A stretch of DNA of 64,000 bases from assembly GCA_026027325.1 (NCBI GenBank), contig JAMSLZ010000018.1, forward strand, positions 496,001-560,000, in the 5' to 3' direction. The stretch comes from Actinomucor elegans (Eukaryota; Mucoromycota; Mucoromycetes; Mucorales; Mucoraceae). A program made the translations under genes and the position numbers. Below the pieces are notes generated by a model. That model did not search any database and was not told the origin of the DNA. It saw nothing but the letters and a program-made list of their open reading frames with translations. Positions 1 to 10,966 of this stretch are shown here, one piece after another (positions within the stretch are counted from its first letter, which is position 1; every line of letters starts with the position of its first letter).

Positions 1-2572
1 GCCGAGGACTACTACTGTGAACGGCCATGAAGGTAAGCTCTTCCAGCAAAAATCTTCTGTTCGTGTAGAGAAGATGATGAAATGAGGAGCTAAGTGTATC
101 ATACGGTTAATATATTATACATGTAGCGTATAAAGGATGCTTACCACAAGAAATATGAAGGTACATGATAGTATATAGTTGTCCCTCGGTTACTTTCAAT
201 ACATCTCTAAAAATGTAAAAGTGGGCAAAAGAGAATATAGACAAGAACAACGCTAATACAGTGGATAGCACTACCAGCAGACGAAGACGCCAAACATTCG
301 GCCGTTTGGATATAGTAACATTATCGATTGTCATGATCATAGTAGCTGCATCGTTTAATACTGAGATCAAGATTAAAAAGATAGGTGGCATAGACCAATC
401 CTCGGCCAACGTAATTACGAAGAAAAAGATCAAAAAATGAATAGTAGAAGCAATACGATACAGAGCATAAGACTGAAGACGCTGGAAGATAGCACGTGAA
501 GTCTTGATACCATCAATAATAGCAGAAAGACCTGGAGATAATAGAACAATATCTGAAGCAGTACGAGCAGCATCCGTACTACCATGAACAGCTATACCTA
601 CATTGGCCTTTTTCAAAGCAGGTGCATCATTCACACCGTCACCTGTCATTGCTACAAAGTACCCCTTGTTCTGTAATAATTCTACAACTCTAAACTTGTG
701 CTCAGGAATCACCCGTGCAAACCCATCCACCTTGAGACATTGTGCAGCAATCTGATCGTCCGATTTGCTCGTGTCTACCAAGCAGCTTGCATCCAGAATG
801 TCTTGGCCCATTTCTAAACGCTGTGCTACTTCTTTGGCAATGATGGTTTGATCGCCTGTAATCATTTTAACAGTAATACCATAATCAGCACAGTCTTTGA
901 TCGTCTCTGCTGAATCATGACGCGGAGGATCGATTAAACTAAAGATACCCACAAGCTCCCATTCCTCGGCAGCATCGTCCAGCATTGATTGAGGTTTGGT
1001 ACGTGCAACACCCAACGCTCGTAGCCCCCGGCTGGCGAACTCAATGACGACACGCTCAGCTACGTCCATCGTTTGACCTGAGCTTTGTTTAACCAAATCT
1101 AGAATCACTTGAGGGGCTCCTTTTGCGACCTTGAAAGTGGACTGGGTGCTATTGTCCAATATAGTGGCGCGTGACATCTTCTCTGTGGGATCAAAAGGCT
1201 TGAATGATTTCACCTTGTAGCCTATGACTTGATGTTTCTCTCCAGTAATCTGAGGGTGGTTTTTGGTGGCTGCCGTTCGAATAGCGAATTCGATTGGATC
1301 GCTGGTAGCTGGCTCAGATGAAAGAAAAGCGTACAACAAGATATCATTTTTGGTATAAGATTTGGCGAGATAGGGCTCATCAAAAGTCAACTCGTTCAAT
1401 GTTAATGTGCCAGTCTTATCGCTGCACAAGATGGAAACAGAAGCGAGCTCTTCTACAGCTGTTAGTCTCTTGACAATCACTTGTTTCTTGGCTAGTTGTT
1501 TGGCCCCAATAGCCATTGTTACTGACATGACCGTTGGTAAACCAACAGGAATACTAGTTTTAGCATAAAAATCTATTAATACAGATGGATCATCATTTCA
1601 GGGCTTTACATACGCTGCAATGGTCAATACGACCATCTCTTTCAAAGCTTCTACTGCATCCTCTCCAGTAACAATGCCTGTCTTGATTTTCTTTTCTACC
1701 AAATCGTAGATAAAGATAATAATAACCAAAAAGACAGACAATACTATCAAAAAGTTTCCAATATAATTCACGACCTTTTGGAAATGACCAGCATCTGTTG
1801 TGATCGAAATCAAATTGGCGGCTTTACCAATAAATGTATCCGCGCCGGTACGCACAACGATACCCAATTGCTGTCCTTGCTTGACTGTACTTGATGAATA
1901 AACCAAATCACCTTTCCGTTTGCGAATAGGCAATGATTCTCCAGTTAAAGCGCTCTGATCGATCTGCAGATCGCCTTCTATCTCTTCGCCAGTAGCGCCA
2001 ATGCCTAACAAACGAACATCCGCAGGCACGATATCACCCAGCCGTAACACAATCACGTCACCAATAACCAGCTCTGTTGCATTAATCTCTACCAATTGAC
2101 CATTTCTCCAACACCGCGTATGCAGCGCCAAACTGTTTTTAAGCGCTGCAACGGCTGAATCTGCTTTGGCTTCTTCGCTATACCCAATAATGGCATTCAC
2201 GAGTAACATGCCCAGGATAATACCAAAATCAACCCAATCCTGCGTTATAGCAGTCAAGATGATGGATATTTCCATTAGATATGCGATAGCGCCTGTAACT
2301 ATATAATAAAGTTTAGCGCCTTATTCAAAACGTTGCGGAGGGGGGAGGGAAAACAAATACTTACAAAAAGACAGGAAATGCTTTATTTTGCTGCGTTTCT
2401 TTTCCTGTAATTCGTTCTTGCCAAATTTTGCTAACCTGTCAGCCACTTGAGCGGTTGTGAGGCCATGAGTTGGTTTGGTATTAAGATAGACTTCCAACTC
2501 GGGTGATATCTCATCTTTCCATTTCTTTTCTGGTATCGCTGTTAACGGTATTCTTTCGTTATTACTGTACAT
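1..2572 (-). CDS. P-type (P3A) plasma-membrane proton ATPase, 3' end off the window
   Basis: Pumps protons across the plasma membrane using ATP, energising nutrient uptake. Four exons are visible: 2572-2365, 2298-1614, 1553-145 and 89 to the window edge; about 797 residues are present and the C-terminus is missing. Seen in order: a short cytosolic N-terminus, paired membrane helices after KHFLSFFTGAIAYLMEI, the actuator loop with DQSALTGES, an IPVGLPTV helix, the phosphorylation motif SDKTGT, the hinge TGDGVNDAP, and C-terminal membrane helices. The acceptor at 2299 was chosen over the more downstream CAG because it restores the conserved FFTG segment. Exon phases agree throughout. The IEGDLQIDQSALTGESLP actuator and the SAPHF-like C-terminal segment look closer to my recollection of plant/protist-type P3A pumps than to yeast Pma1, so a second pump type is possible; this is inference. 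Confidence 0.93.
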
Positions 2573-3957
2573 ATTGTTGTTTCCTTATGGTGGTGGCTGT
2601 CGGTGATAATTACTGTATATAGTAGTAATTTATATTTAATTTAACCAGATAAAGATCCTTTTTATGAGAAAAGATAATATCTACACAATGAAAGTGTATT
2701 TAACAAAGAGCTTTGCAAGAAAAAAAGACTTTCAGTAGATATAGATCCTAATTGAAAGCAAGAAAAGTAAAGAGAAAAAAAAAAGATAAAGGAAAACCAG
2801 TTCTTTTTTTATATAGTTTGATTACCGTAGTGCAAAGGCAAAAGATAAGCACCTGTATGTGAAACTAAAAAGATTGTACAATATGGTCATTGAGGATCCA
2901 TCAAGCAGCAGTAGATAAACTGGGCTTGAAATAATCAACAAAAGGTACCGCCTGCGCCCAGTTTATTAATACTTTTTTTTTAAACAATTGAAACATCTCA
3001 TGCAGGTATGTCTCGTTCCAGCAAAACTATAATAAAAAAAAGACCCTTAAATCCATCTTTTCGATAGAGTTAGCTGTATGGAATCATGGGATGTAATACA
3101 ATGTAATTTAAAGAACTTTAATTCAAATGACACCGTGTAAAATGGCTCGCTCGTACAGAGCATCTAAAAAGGCTATTGTCTCAGTCAATGTGTATGTATA
3201 GGCGGCGCTAGTATAAAGAAAAGGTGGGCATTTATATTAAAATGGATCTTTTAAAGAGAGAATAGAAGTAGTTGCTTTTAATTAGGCTCTTTTGTACGAT
3301 AAAGGTTATCAATCAACAAATGTGCATAATGTAGCCCAAGTATAAAAAGTCTCATTGGAATCTTGCTAGATGCAGCAACTCATTCTGAGCATGAATTACT
3401 AGTCAATTATGACATTAGATCAGGATCAAGATATGTTTGCCTATTGTTCCTTGCGCTATGAAGTACATATATTTTATAATTGATATTAGTAAAGTGTGGT
3501 TTAGTTAATGCATAAAGGCTCTACTAGATTCATCGGTACATTCTCAAGATGGTGCATCCATATGATGCTATATTTGGAAGATCAGGCCTTGAACAGTATA
3601 TAATGACTGTCCATCTTCAATATTGCAAAATAACTATTTTAGTCAACATTCAAAGCCAAGTTCATCGCAGACACTGGATTTCTAGCACAACTACATTGAC
3701 CTGCGCTTTCTGCCATGAGTCGGCGGTAAAATTCAAGTAGGATGTAAGGCTTTTAATGAATTAAAAATGTTCAGATCGTTTTGGAACTCAACATTTGTTA
3801 CTGGCTGTCGAGCCCTGATCAAAATCACTGTCTGTAGATCTGTATAGTAGTATTCAACTGTAACACAAGTTTGATCTTCTTAAATTCATCTCCCTTACTT
3901 TTAGCACCTTGTTCTTTTTTTTTTCTTATATATTTTTATTCACTGTAACTCAACAGT
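2573..3957. other. Intergenic spacer, divergent promoters
   Basis: Lies between the divergent starts of the proton ATPase and the GT15 mannosyltransferase, so it should hold both promoters. AT-rich. It contains one copy of the dispersed hairpin element (about 3374-3440) and a T-rich tract at about 3910-3926 just before the GT15 start. A 63-codon open frame at 3549 has no supporting features. Nothing else is recognised. Confidence 0.7.
3374..3440 (-). repeat. Dispersed hairpin element, copy 1
   Basis: Read on the minus strand it carries a left block (GATCTAATGTCAT-like) and a well preserved right block CATGCTCAGAATGAGTT containing the GCTCA/TGAG(C) stem. It matches copies at 36740 and 42836. 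Confidence 0.6.
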
Positions 3958-5243
3958 ATGATAAACAAAAATAAACCATTTCTCAAAATCCTATTGGTTT
4001 CAATTGCCTTGATCACGGGCCTGTATCTCTTTGTACACTCTTTTGTTCTTACTCCAGGACAATACAATAACAATCAGGCGGTAGCCCTCGCGCATTTACG
4101 TTTTCCGGATGACTATTTTTATTACGGTAGTTCAGCATGGCAGCACGAGAATCCCGATCGCCTCATATACCCTCATGATAGATTCAAAGCAGCATTCATT
4201 ACATTTATCAAGAATGATCGCGAATCGTTAACCAAACTTCGATGGACTATCCGAAATCTCGAGGATCAGTTTAACAAACACCATCACTACCCTTATATTA
4301 TCTTTACAGACCAAGAGCTGGACGAAGAATATCGAGAACTAGCAAGCTCTTTGGTGGGGCCCAACACCACGATGCGGTTTGAAAAGGTAGATAAAGATTT
4401 ATATGGCTATCACCCCAGTACAGACTTGAAAAAGGCAGAAGAGGTTCGTATCGCTATGAACAATACAGTGTTTGGTGAAAGCGAGGATTATCGGTTTCAA
4501 TCAAGGTTTATGGCTGGCACCATATTCAGGTAGATGAATCAAAAGCAATATAGCTTCTCCTGGAGCTGACCCCCTATTGTTTTAGACATCCTCTCATGCA
4601 GGAAATAGATTACAGCTGGAGATTTGAAGCTGGTACAGAATATGTGTGTCCTATTGAAGAAGATCCTTTTCAATTCATGTTTGAAAACAAAAAGACAACT
4701 TCATTTTCGATGGCCTTGTATGAATATCAAGAAACCATTCCTACTTTATACGATACTGTCATGGAGTATGCTCGAAATCATTCAAATTGGATTCAACCTT
4801 CAGGCGATCCTAGAACCATTTGGCCCTTTATTTTTGGTGATACAAACAAATTTAATGGCTGTCATTTCTGGAATAACTTTCAGGTAAAAAAAAAAAAAAA
4901 AAAAAAAAAATGCAGTAGCTTTGCTTAACCAGTTGGTAAACCATTGATTTGATAGATTGCCGATGTTAGTTTCTATAGAGGCGAGAAATACCAATCCTTC
5001 TTTAATTACTTGGATGAATCAAATGGCATATTCTATGAAAGATGGGGAGATCCTATGATCCAGACACTAGGCGCAGTATTGTTCCTCACCAAAGAAGACG
5101 TTCACTTTTGGCACAATATTGGCTATAGTGTAGCCCGATTCTTTACACACTGCCCAGTTGAAAAAAAGCTTTATTCTAAATGCACTTGTAGACCACAGGA
5201 TAACTTTGATGATAATGGTTACAGCTGTTTGAGATTTTATTAG
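3958..5243 (+). CDS. Alpha-1,2-mannosyltransferase, KRE2/KTR/MNT1 family (GT15)
   Basis: Type II Golgi enzyme that transfers mannose from GDP-mannose onto O- and N-linked glycans of wall and secreted proteins. Exons 3958-4529, 4586-4883 and 4956-5243 give 385 residues. A short cytosolic tail and one hydrophobic anchor (about residues 8-28) precede the lumenal GT15 domain. Family signatures seen: FKAAFITFIKNDRE near residue 80, YSWRFEAGTEYVC in exon 2, NNFQIADVSFYRGEKY across the second junction, and the highly conserved FYERWGDP at about 316-323. Both introns are needed to keep the domain in frame. The second intron starts GTA followed by 25 A residues. The length matches the catalytic part of the family. 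The stop lies 8 bp from the stop of the convergent GT71 gene, so the 3' UTRs probably overlap. Which KTR member it corresponds to is not resolved. Confidence 0.93.
4886..4910 (+). repeat. Intronic A25 tract
   Basis: A homopolymer of 25 A immediately after the donor GT of GT15 intron 2, on the sense strand. It is one of eight long sense-strand A-tracts inside introns in this window. Confidence 0.9.
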
Positions 5244-5251
5244 AATAAAAT

Positions 5252-7029
5252 TCATTCATCATCTAAACTTTCATCTTGCTCTCTCTTTCTTTTCTTATCC
5301 ATAGCAATCAACTTGGCTCCAATCTCTCTTTCATTGGCATTCAGTTCTCGAATCTTGTCTGTTTCGCGAATACAAGAAGTGCCAAATTCCCAATCTTCTC
5401 CTTCTGCGAAATGAGTAAACTTCATGTATCTATTGTCCCACTTATTTTTGTCTCTCAGTAAGCCACCATTCCACCACCAAGGTCTATTATCTGTATCTAA
5501 ATGAAGCTGATTACCGCAAACGGTACCTGATGCGCCCGCATCGCCTAATCCACCAATCACAGCACCATACGACTTGACAAAAGCATAAGGTGTCTGAATC
5601 ATTTCAAAACCAATCCAAAATGTCTATGGTACTCATGTTAATCTCTGCCATGAAACTGTTTTGGCGTATCAATACCTCTTTATCACCATGAGAATGGCGA
5701 TAAGAGACCTTGTCTCTTTCTTGTTTATCATTCATCTTGCAGGTAGCCAATAAACCAAACAAGACCTTCTTCTTATCCATCACAACAATACCAGATTCTT
5801 GTTCATGAGCTGAAGTTGTTTTCCACCATCTTGATTGCTGTACATAGCTACTGTGTGTCGGTAGAAACGATTTGAGCCATTTACGACCTTCATAAAAGTT
5901 ATTAAACAGGGTACGATCCAAAAAGAACAAAGCGCCCGTGGCCTGATATCCTTCATCTTCAAAAAACGACTCTGGCTTCTTGAATACAAACACATCTGCA
6001 TCCATCAAAAGCACTTCAGTGAAACTACTGGCCAGCATAGCAAAAGGCTTAATAGCCCATCCACCAAAGCGTGTATAACTGTTGTCGATGCGTTTAGATA
6101 TATCGATGGTTTTCACGTTAGGAATAGATTCAAAGTATTCGCGCTTTTCGCGTGACAAGTCGTTTTGATCGATATAAAAAATCTCAATAGGCATATCGGA
6201 TTGGAGAATTTCTCGAATGGCTTGAACAGCAGAAGCGGCATGTTTGAACTGATCGTTACCAACGCACATAACAATACCTTGCTTATGAGGCGACTTTTGC
6301 ATATTGATTTCAAACGCATTTTTCCAAGAAAGTCGAATCCAAGGAAAGATGGTCTTTTCCAACTGATCGTATAATGTCCATGCATCCTTGTAGTACATGT
6401 CTTTGGTAACATCAATCTTTCCTTCAGCCAAAATAGGATCAAAGTACTGAAACAAGGCTTTAAAGACTCGTTCTTGTGTAGCGAGCGTCTTGAAATTTGG
6501 CATATCCTCTGGAATAGTCAATAGATCTGCTTGTAATTGCTGACCAAGTGGTGATTTTAATATTTTTAATGTATCGTCTATTCAATTAAATAAGTTACAC
6601 GCCATATATATTACTATTATTACCTGTCCATGGTTCTACAGGCCTTGTAACTGCGATATAGTATTTATTAAACAGATCTTGATTGGTATTTTCCAAAGTC
6701 AGTTCTATTTAATCAAAAATCAGATAACCAGGCCAAACGCTTGTCTTTTTTTTTTTTTTTTTCTTGTTACCAGGTTCCATCACTGCTCTGTTATCTAAAA
6801 TCATTTGTTTGCGCTGCTTTTCTTGCTCAATCGTTTGTTCTAAAAGCAGTTTCTTTTCCAGCTCCTTTGCTTCTTTAAGCAAGATCCTTGCAGACTCATC
6901 CTCTTGTTCTTTTCGAAGCGTATTTTGCTGCTCTAGGTCAAGTAAGTAACGAAATAAAAAACCAAAGCAGAATAAAACTGCAACCACCGAGAGTAATCGA
7001 ACAGATCGACTATTCAACTGAGGCTTCAT
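5252..7029 (-). CDS. Alpha-1,3-mannosyltransferase, MNN1/MNT family (GT71)
   Basis: Probable Golgi type II glycosyltransferase of the Mnn1/Mnt2 family, adding terminal alpha-1,3-mannose to glycans. Exons 7029-6771, 6704-6624, 6577-5676 and 5623-5252 give 537 residues. Residues about 9-30 form a signal anchor, followed by a charged coiled-coil-like stem rich in E/K/Q. The catalytic part shows HAASAVQAIRE, RFGGWAIKPFAML, the metal-binding MDADVFVF with DAD at about 306-308, HEQESGIVVMDK, SHGDKETFWIGFEM and LHLDTDNRPWWWNGG. The 52-nt intron at 5624-5675 looks like a frameshift until spliced; it restores GDKETFWIGFE. Intron 1 carries a 17-nt sense A-tract. It is tail to tail with the GT15 gene, so two mannosyltransferase genes share one 3' end. 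Confidence 0.92.
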
Positions 7030-7725
7030 CGGTGTTGATTTAAAAAAGGATATTTAAAAAAGAAATAAAGAGGGAAAAAAAAGGGGTTATTATTAATATA
7101 ATCGGGCTTGGATGGTTTTGAACAAGTTGTAAAGAGGTGTCACAAAGTATATGTATGTACCAATAATTTCGCCCTAGGATGCTTTATTTATCAAGAAAGA
7201 TCTGCACCTTGTTTGCATTGTAAAATGCTAACGCAATACTGTGATTATTACAACCATAATGATCTGCTACGAGTGAGTCTCAAGCACTCTTCCGAACACG
7301 AACTTGCATAACATATTGCAATCAACAGGTAAATTATCTTTAGGGAATAAACTATAGACCATGTTGCTTTATAAAGACGTAATAAACACTACTGTTGCTA
7401 AGCATATCAACAATTAATTTAGGTTGATGCCTCTCCTCCTAAACGTGACCTGTCAAACCCATTGGCTGGCGGCAATTAAATCAACGCTCACCACCACCAC
7501 ATTGGATCATGGTTGACTGCATGGTTGTTTATATTTGATAATGGAATAATTATATTTGCGACTTTAATAAGCATAGATATAATTCTGGTCCCCAGGAAAT
7601 ATATATATAGTGCAATTAGTTCTTTCAAATGAACTAATTTTTGTAACTATCCATTTACCAAACTAGGTACTAGCGGAGCTCCAACAAGCAAGTCTAATTT
7701 GAACCTCTAAAATACATGCACCATT

Positions 7726-7763
<38 letters not shown>

Positions 7764-8024
7764 AATAGCCAATATGCTAGTTTGCGAGCATTATTGACGG
7801 CTTATAAAATTGGCATGATGTAGAAGATTTCAAATGAACTCGGTCAAACTACACATAGGATGAGTAGTCCATACTAGTAATGAACTGCCACATTTATCAA
7901 TGTTTACGTTTGTTCTTTTATAAGATTTGATCAGTCGATACAGTGAATTTCAGATCCATTAAAGTATGAAATGATTATTATACATTGTTCTTCTAATATA
8001 AAGGAGATATCCACGGTGTAAACC
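7030..8024. other. Intergenic spacer
   Basis: Separates the 5' end of the GT71 gene from the 3' end of the BRF2-like gene. It should contain the GT71 promoter. It holds a pure A34 tract at 7727-7760 and otherwise AT-rich, structureless DNA. A 67-codon frame at 7108-7311 is unsupported. Confidence 0.7.
7727..7760 (+). repeat. Intergenic A34 tract
   Basis: Uninterrupted run of 34 A. No target-site duplication or retroposed gene is seen next to it. Confidence 0.9.
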
Positions 8025-9354
8025 TTATCTTAGGTAAACGGCAATTTCTTCTGCTTTCATGTCTCTTTCATCTAGTTCTTTCCTATCTAAATCCTTCTCA
8101 CTAGGAGTGTATGTACCGAATGATTCTCGAAAAGACAGTGAATCAACCATACCACGTATATACGCCTGAGACCAATTACGTATTTGATCATCATCAAATC
8201 CATATTGCAGTAATCTGTAAAGCATATACACCATCGAGCTTTCATCCGTTGGTTTTGTATTGCCCTGCAAATGATGTTGAGCACTGGCCAGATCATGTTC
8301 CATTGCCTCACGCATCCTTGTGTTCTTTGCTATACAGTACGGAGAGTACTGTCCCAAATCAAGTTTCATTGCTGGTTCACTGTTTTCAGACGGTTTGCCA
8401 AACATATCCAAGATGTCGTTTACATAATAATGTACGTATTTCTTGACAGGCTCTTTAATCCAAGGCACATATTTAGCGCAGGTATATAGAAAATCAAAGT
8501 ACTCGAACAGACGAGAGGTCATTAATGGTTTTCGAAAAAAAGAAACATGTTCAAAAGCGCTTAGATCAAACCAACGCAAACAGCATATTTTTTGTTTACA
8601 TTGTCCGGCCTCCAGTCGCAAAGTAAGTCCAGCAATCAAAGCAGTAGCTACAATGGTTGGTCGTGCTTTCTTTGATGTGTTCAAAAAATATAAATCTCCC
8701 AAATCCATAATACGTTTTGTCTTTGCTACCAGGGCCTGCTTACTAAAGCCTCGAATGATTCGGCTCTTATGGTCTTTATAGACTTGCTTTTGAACTTCAG
8801 GATAGATGCGATCAATGAAACTGACTAGCTGCTCTTGCGGTGTCTTCCAAGATATTGTGCCCTGTGCATTTACAATCGACATATAGGCTCTGTTGACTTG
8901 CTTTATATTCAACAGCAGTGGAAATGAATCAACATAGTCATCCAAAGTCCAGTTTGGCCGAAAAGGCCTATTAACGACCGATATAGTGGCTATAGCTACC
9001 TCTTTGCCAAATCGATTCGATAATAAAGCCCTGTATTGGTTTATCAGCTTCTGTCCTTCATTAACGAGATCTTCGGGCAAGTGAAAAAATGAAGCTACTT
9101 TGACAAACTCTGTATCAAGGATTGATGGACGTTCCTAGAGTAAGCATTATTTATTTATTTTTAGGTTAAATGTCTTTTAAAAGCTCAATGCTTACTTTGA
9201 TCTTGGATTGATGCGAATGGAAGTGTAGAGTCTCGTCAACCTCTACAGGCCGCATAATAAAACTATCAACCGCAGTACCACAATGGATACAGCATATGGA
9301 TTCATCGATTTCATTCTCGGCAGTTTCCGTACCTCCACAATTGGGGCAAGTCAT
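8025..9354 (-). CDS. TFIIB/BRF-family transcription factor, most like BRF2
   Basis: Predicted nuclear general transcription factor of the TFIIB superfamily. Exons 9354-9196 and 9134-8025 give 422 residues. An N-terminal zinc ribbon has Cys3, Cys6, Cys22 and Cys25 (CPNCGG and CIHCG). It is followed by a helical region that reads as two cyclin folds: the first around NRFGKEVAIATISVVNRPF, the second around TKRIMDLGDLYFLN then TIVATALIAGLTLRL. From memory, the order and spacing resemble animal BRF2 (a pol III factor at U6-type promoters) more than Brf1, because there is no long Brf1-type C-terminal extension. A divergent TFIIB paralogue is the main alternative. The gene is divergent from KIN17. 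Confidence 0.72.
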
Positions 9355-9927
9355 AAAGACTATCTGTAAATCACAGAGAAAATAGTGTAGATAACTGCCT
9401 TACTGCGACGAAAATGACTGCTTTTGTAACCCAGATGTCAAAGACAACTGTATGTAACTCTGGTGTAGCTCAGGCTGTTGTTAGAAAATAAATGTGTATA
9501 AACCAAAATTATGTATACTATAGACTAGACTAGACTATAAGCATGATATATGTATATATATCTGCAGTTTTTCTTGTATGCAAGTCATAGAAAAAAAGAC
9601 ACATATTTTACATAACTCCAGATGTATAAAGTGCTTATAATTTTATATATACATCAGTCGTTGCGCAACTACTTTTTCCTTTTCGTAAATTATTTTAATG
9701 CAACTTTTACCTATAGATGCCTTCTACTAAAGTCTTGCTGATAATACGTTTCTATCCTCTTGCTTAAATGGGCGATATATTATATCCAATCAAAATTGCT
9801 CTGTTTCCGCAGTCACATTATAAACCAATCATTTGGCTCTTACTCTCTATTTAACATACAAGCGTTTCTATTGCACTCTCCCTTTTTTTTTCTCAACCAC
9901 TACGCTTTATTTATCCAACTATACAAC
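9355..9927. promoter_or_regulatory. Divergent promoter region, BRF2-like / KIN17
   Basis: 573 bp between two divergent start codons. Very AT-rich, with TATATA stretches at about 9546-9560 and 9645-9650 and a pyrimidine-rich leader (9870-9895) before the KIN17 start. No specific binding site is recognised. Confidence 0.5.
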
Positions 9928-10849
9928 ATGGCCAAAGCAGAATTTATGTCACCTAAAGCCATTGGCAATCGTATGAAGGTAAGGCATCCATGTTATTAGT
10001 AAGAATCAATTACCAACTATTATGTATTAGTCCAAAGGTCTTCAAAAATTACGATTCTATTGTCAAGCTTGCGAAAAGCAATGCCGAGATGAAAACGGTT
10101 TCAAATGCCACACCATGTCCGAATCACATCAACGTCAAATGCTTTTGGTAGCAGCTAATCCCGGTCGATACGTCCACAGTTTCTCTGACCAATTTAAGAA
10201 AGATTTCCTGAGCTTGCTCTCTCGTGCTCATGGCACAAAACGTGTGTTTGCCAACAAAGTCTATCAAGAATACATTGCACACAAAGAACATATCCACATG
10301 AACGCTACACGGTGGAACTCGCTGACCGAGTTTTGTAAATCAATGGGTCGAGAAGGCATTCTGCGTGTGGACGAAACTGAACGTGGTTTGCATATTGCTT
10401 GGGTAGATAATAGCCCCAAGGCTTTGGCGAGACAAGCTGCTATTCAAAAGATGGATAGAGCAAAGAAAGACGACGAGGAAAGAGACCTTCAGCTACTAAA
10501 AGAACAGGTTGAAAAGGCAGCTAAATCAGCAGAAGCACGCGGAATTACTGAACAAGAAGTGACTGAATTGAAGCGAGAAGGTGAACAACCTATCAAACTG
10601 AATCTATCGATGAAACCTGTGGCAATTGCTGCTGAAGCTCCCAAGTCGACTGGATCCAAGATGATGTTGGGTGGAATGAAGAAGCGTACGGGCCTGTCAG
10701 CTTTGGCTAAAAAATCAGCCAGTTCAACAACCACAAGTACACCATCTACATCAAATGGTATGAAGTTCGGAGGTATGATGATGAAGCGTAAAGCTACTGA
10801 AGATCAAAAGGGGCCAGAACTTGAAGCCAATAAGAAGATCAAAGCATAA
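9928..10849 (+). CDS. KIN17: KIN17-like DNA/RNA-binding protein
   Basis: Conserved nuclear zinc-finger protein linked to DNA replication/repair and pre-mRNA processing. Exons 9928-9978 and 10031-10849 give 289 residues. The N-terminus (FMSPKAIGNRMKSKGLQKLR) is nearly invariant in the family. The zinc finger uses Cys28, Cys31, His44 and His50 (YCQACEKQCRDENGFKCH...SESH). A winged-helix domain follows (about 51-160; FLSLLSRAHGTKRVFANKVYQEY and HMNATRWNSLTEF), then a charged helical and Ser/Thr-rich Lys-rich tail. Human KIN17 is about 390 residues with a C-terminal KOW/SH3-like module; that module is absent here. The start is fixed by the conserved MAKAEF. Confidence 0.95.
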
Positions 10850-10966
10850 GCTATCATTTGTATATACATATATCATAATAAATTAGTTACTTTATACTCA
10901 ACCGGGGAATTTGATATAAAAAACGTTAAAAAATAAATCGGGTTTTTCTTTCCTTGAGCCAACAAA

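Noticed and set aside
2299..2364. Acceptor TTACAG at about 2292 for ATPase intron 1
   Set aside because: It deletes the conserved FFTG residues; the ATATAG acceptor six bases earlier keeps them.
3549..3740. 63-codon open frame upstream of the GT15 gene
   Set aside because: No homology or signal, in AT-rich promoter DNA.
5600..5680. Apparent frameshift splitting the GT71 gene into two frames
   Set aside because: A 52-nt intron (5624-5675) with GT and AG ends restores GDKETFWIGFE, so no frameshift is needed.
7727..7760. A34 tract as a retroposon or processed-pseudogene tail
   Set aside because: No coding or RNA-gene remnant precedes it and no target-site duplication was seen; similar tracts are scattered throughout.
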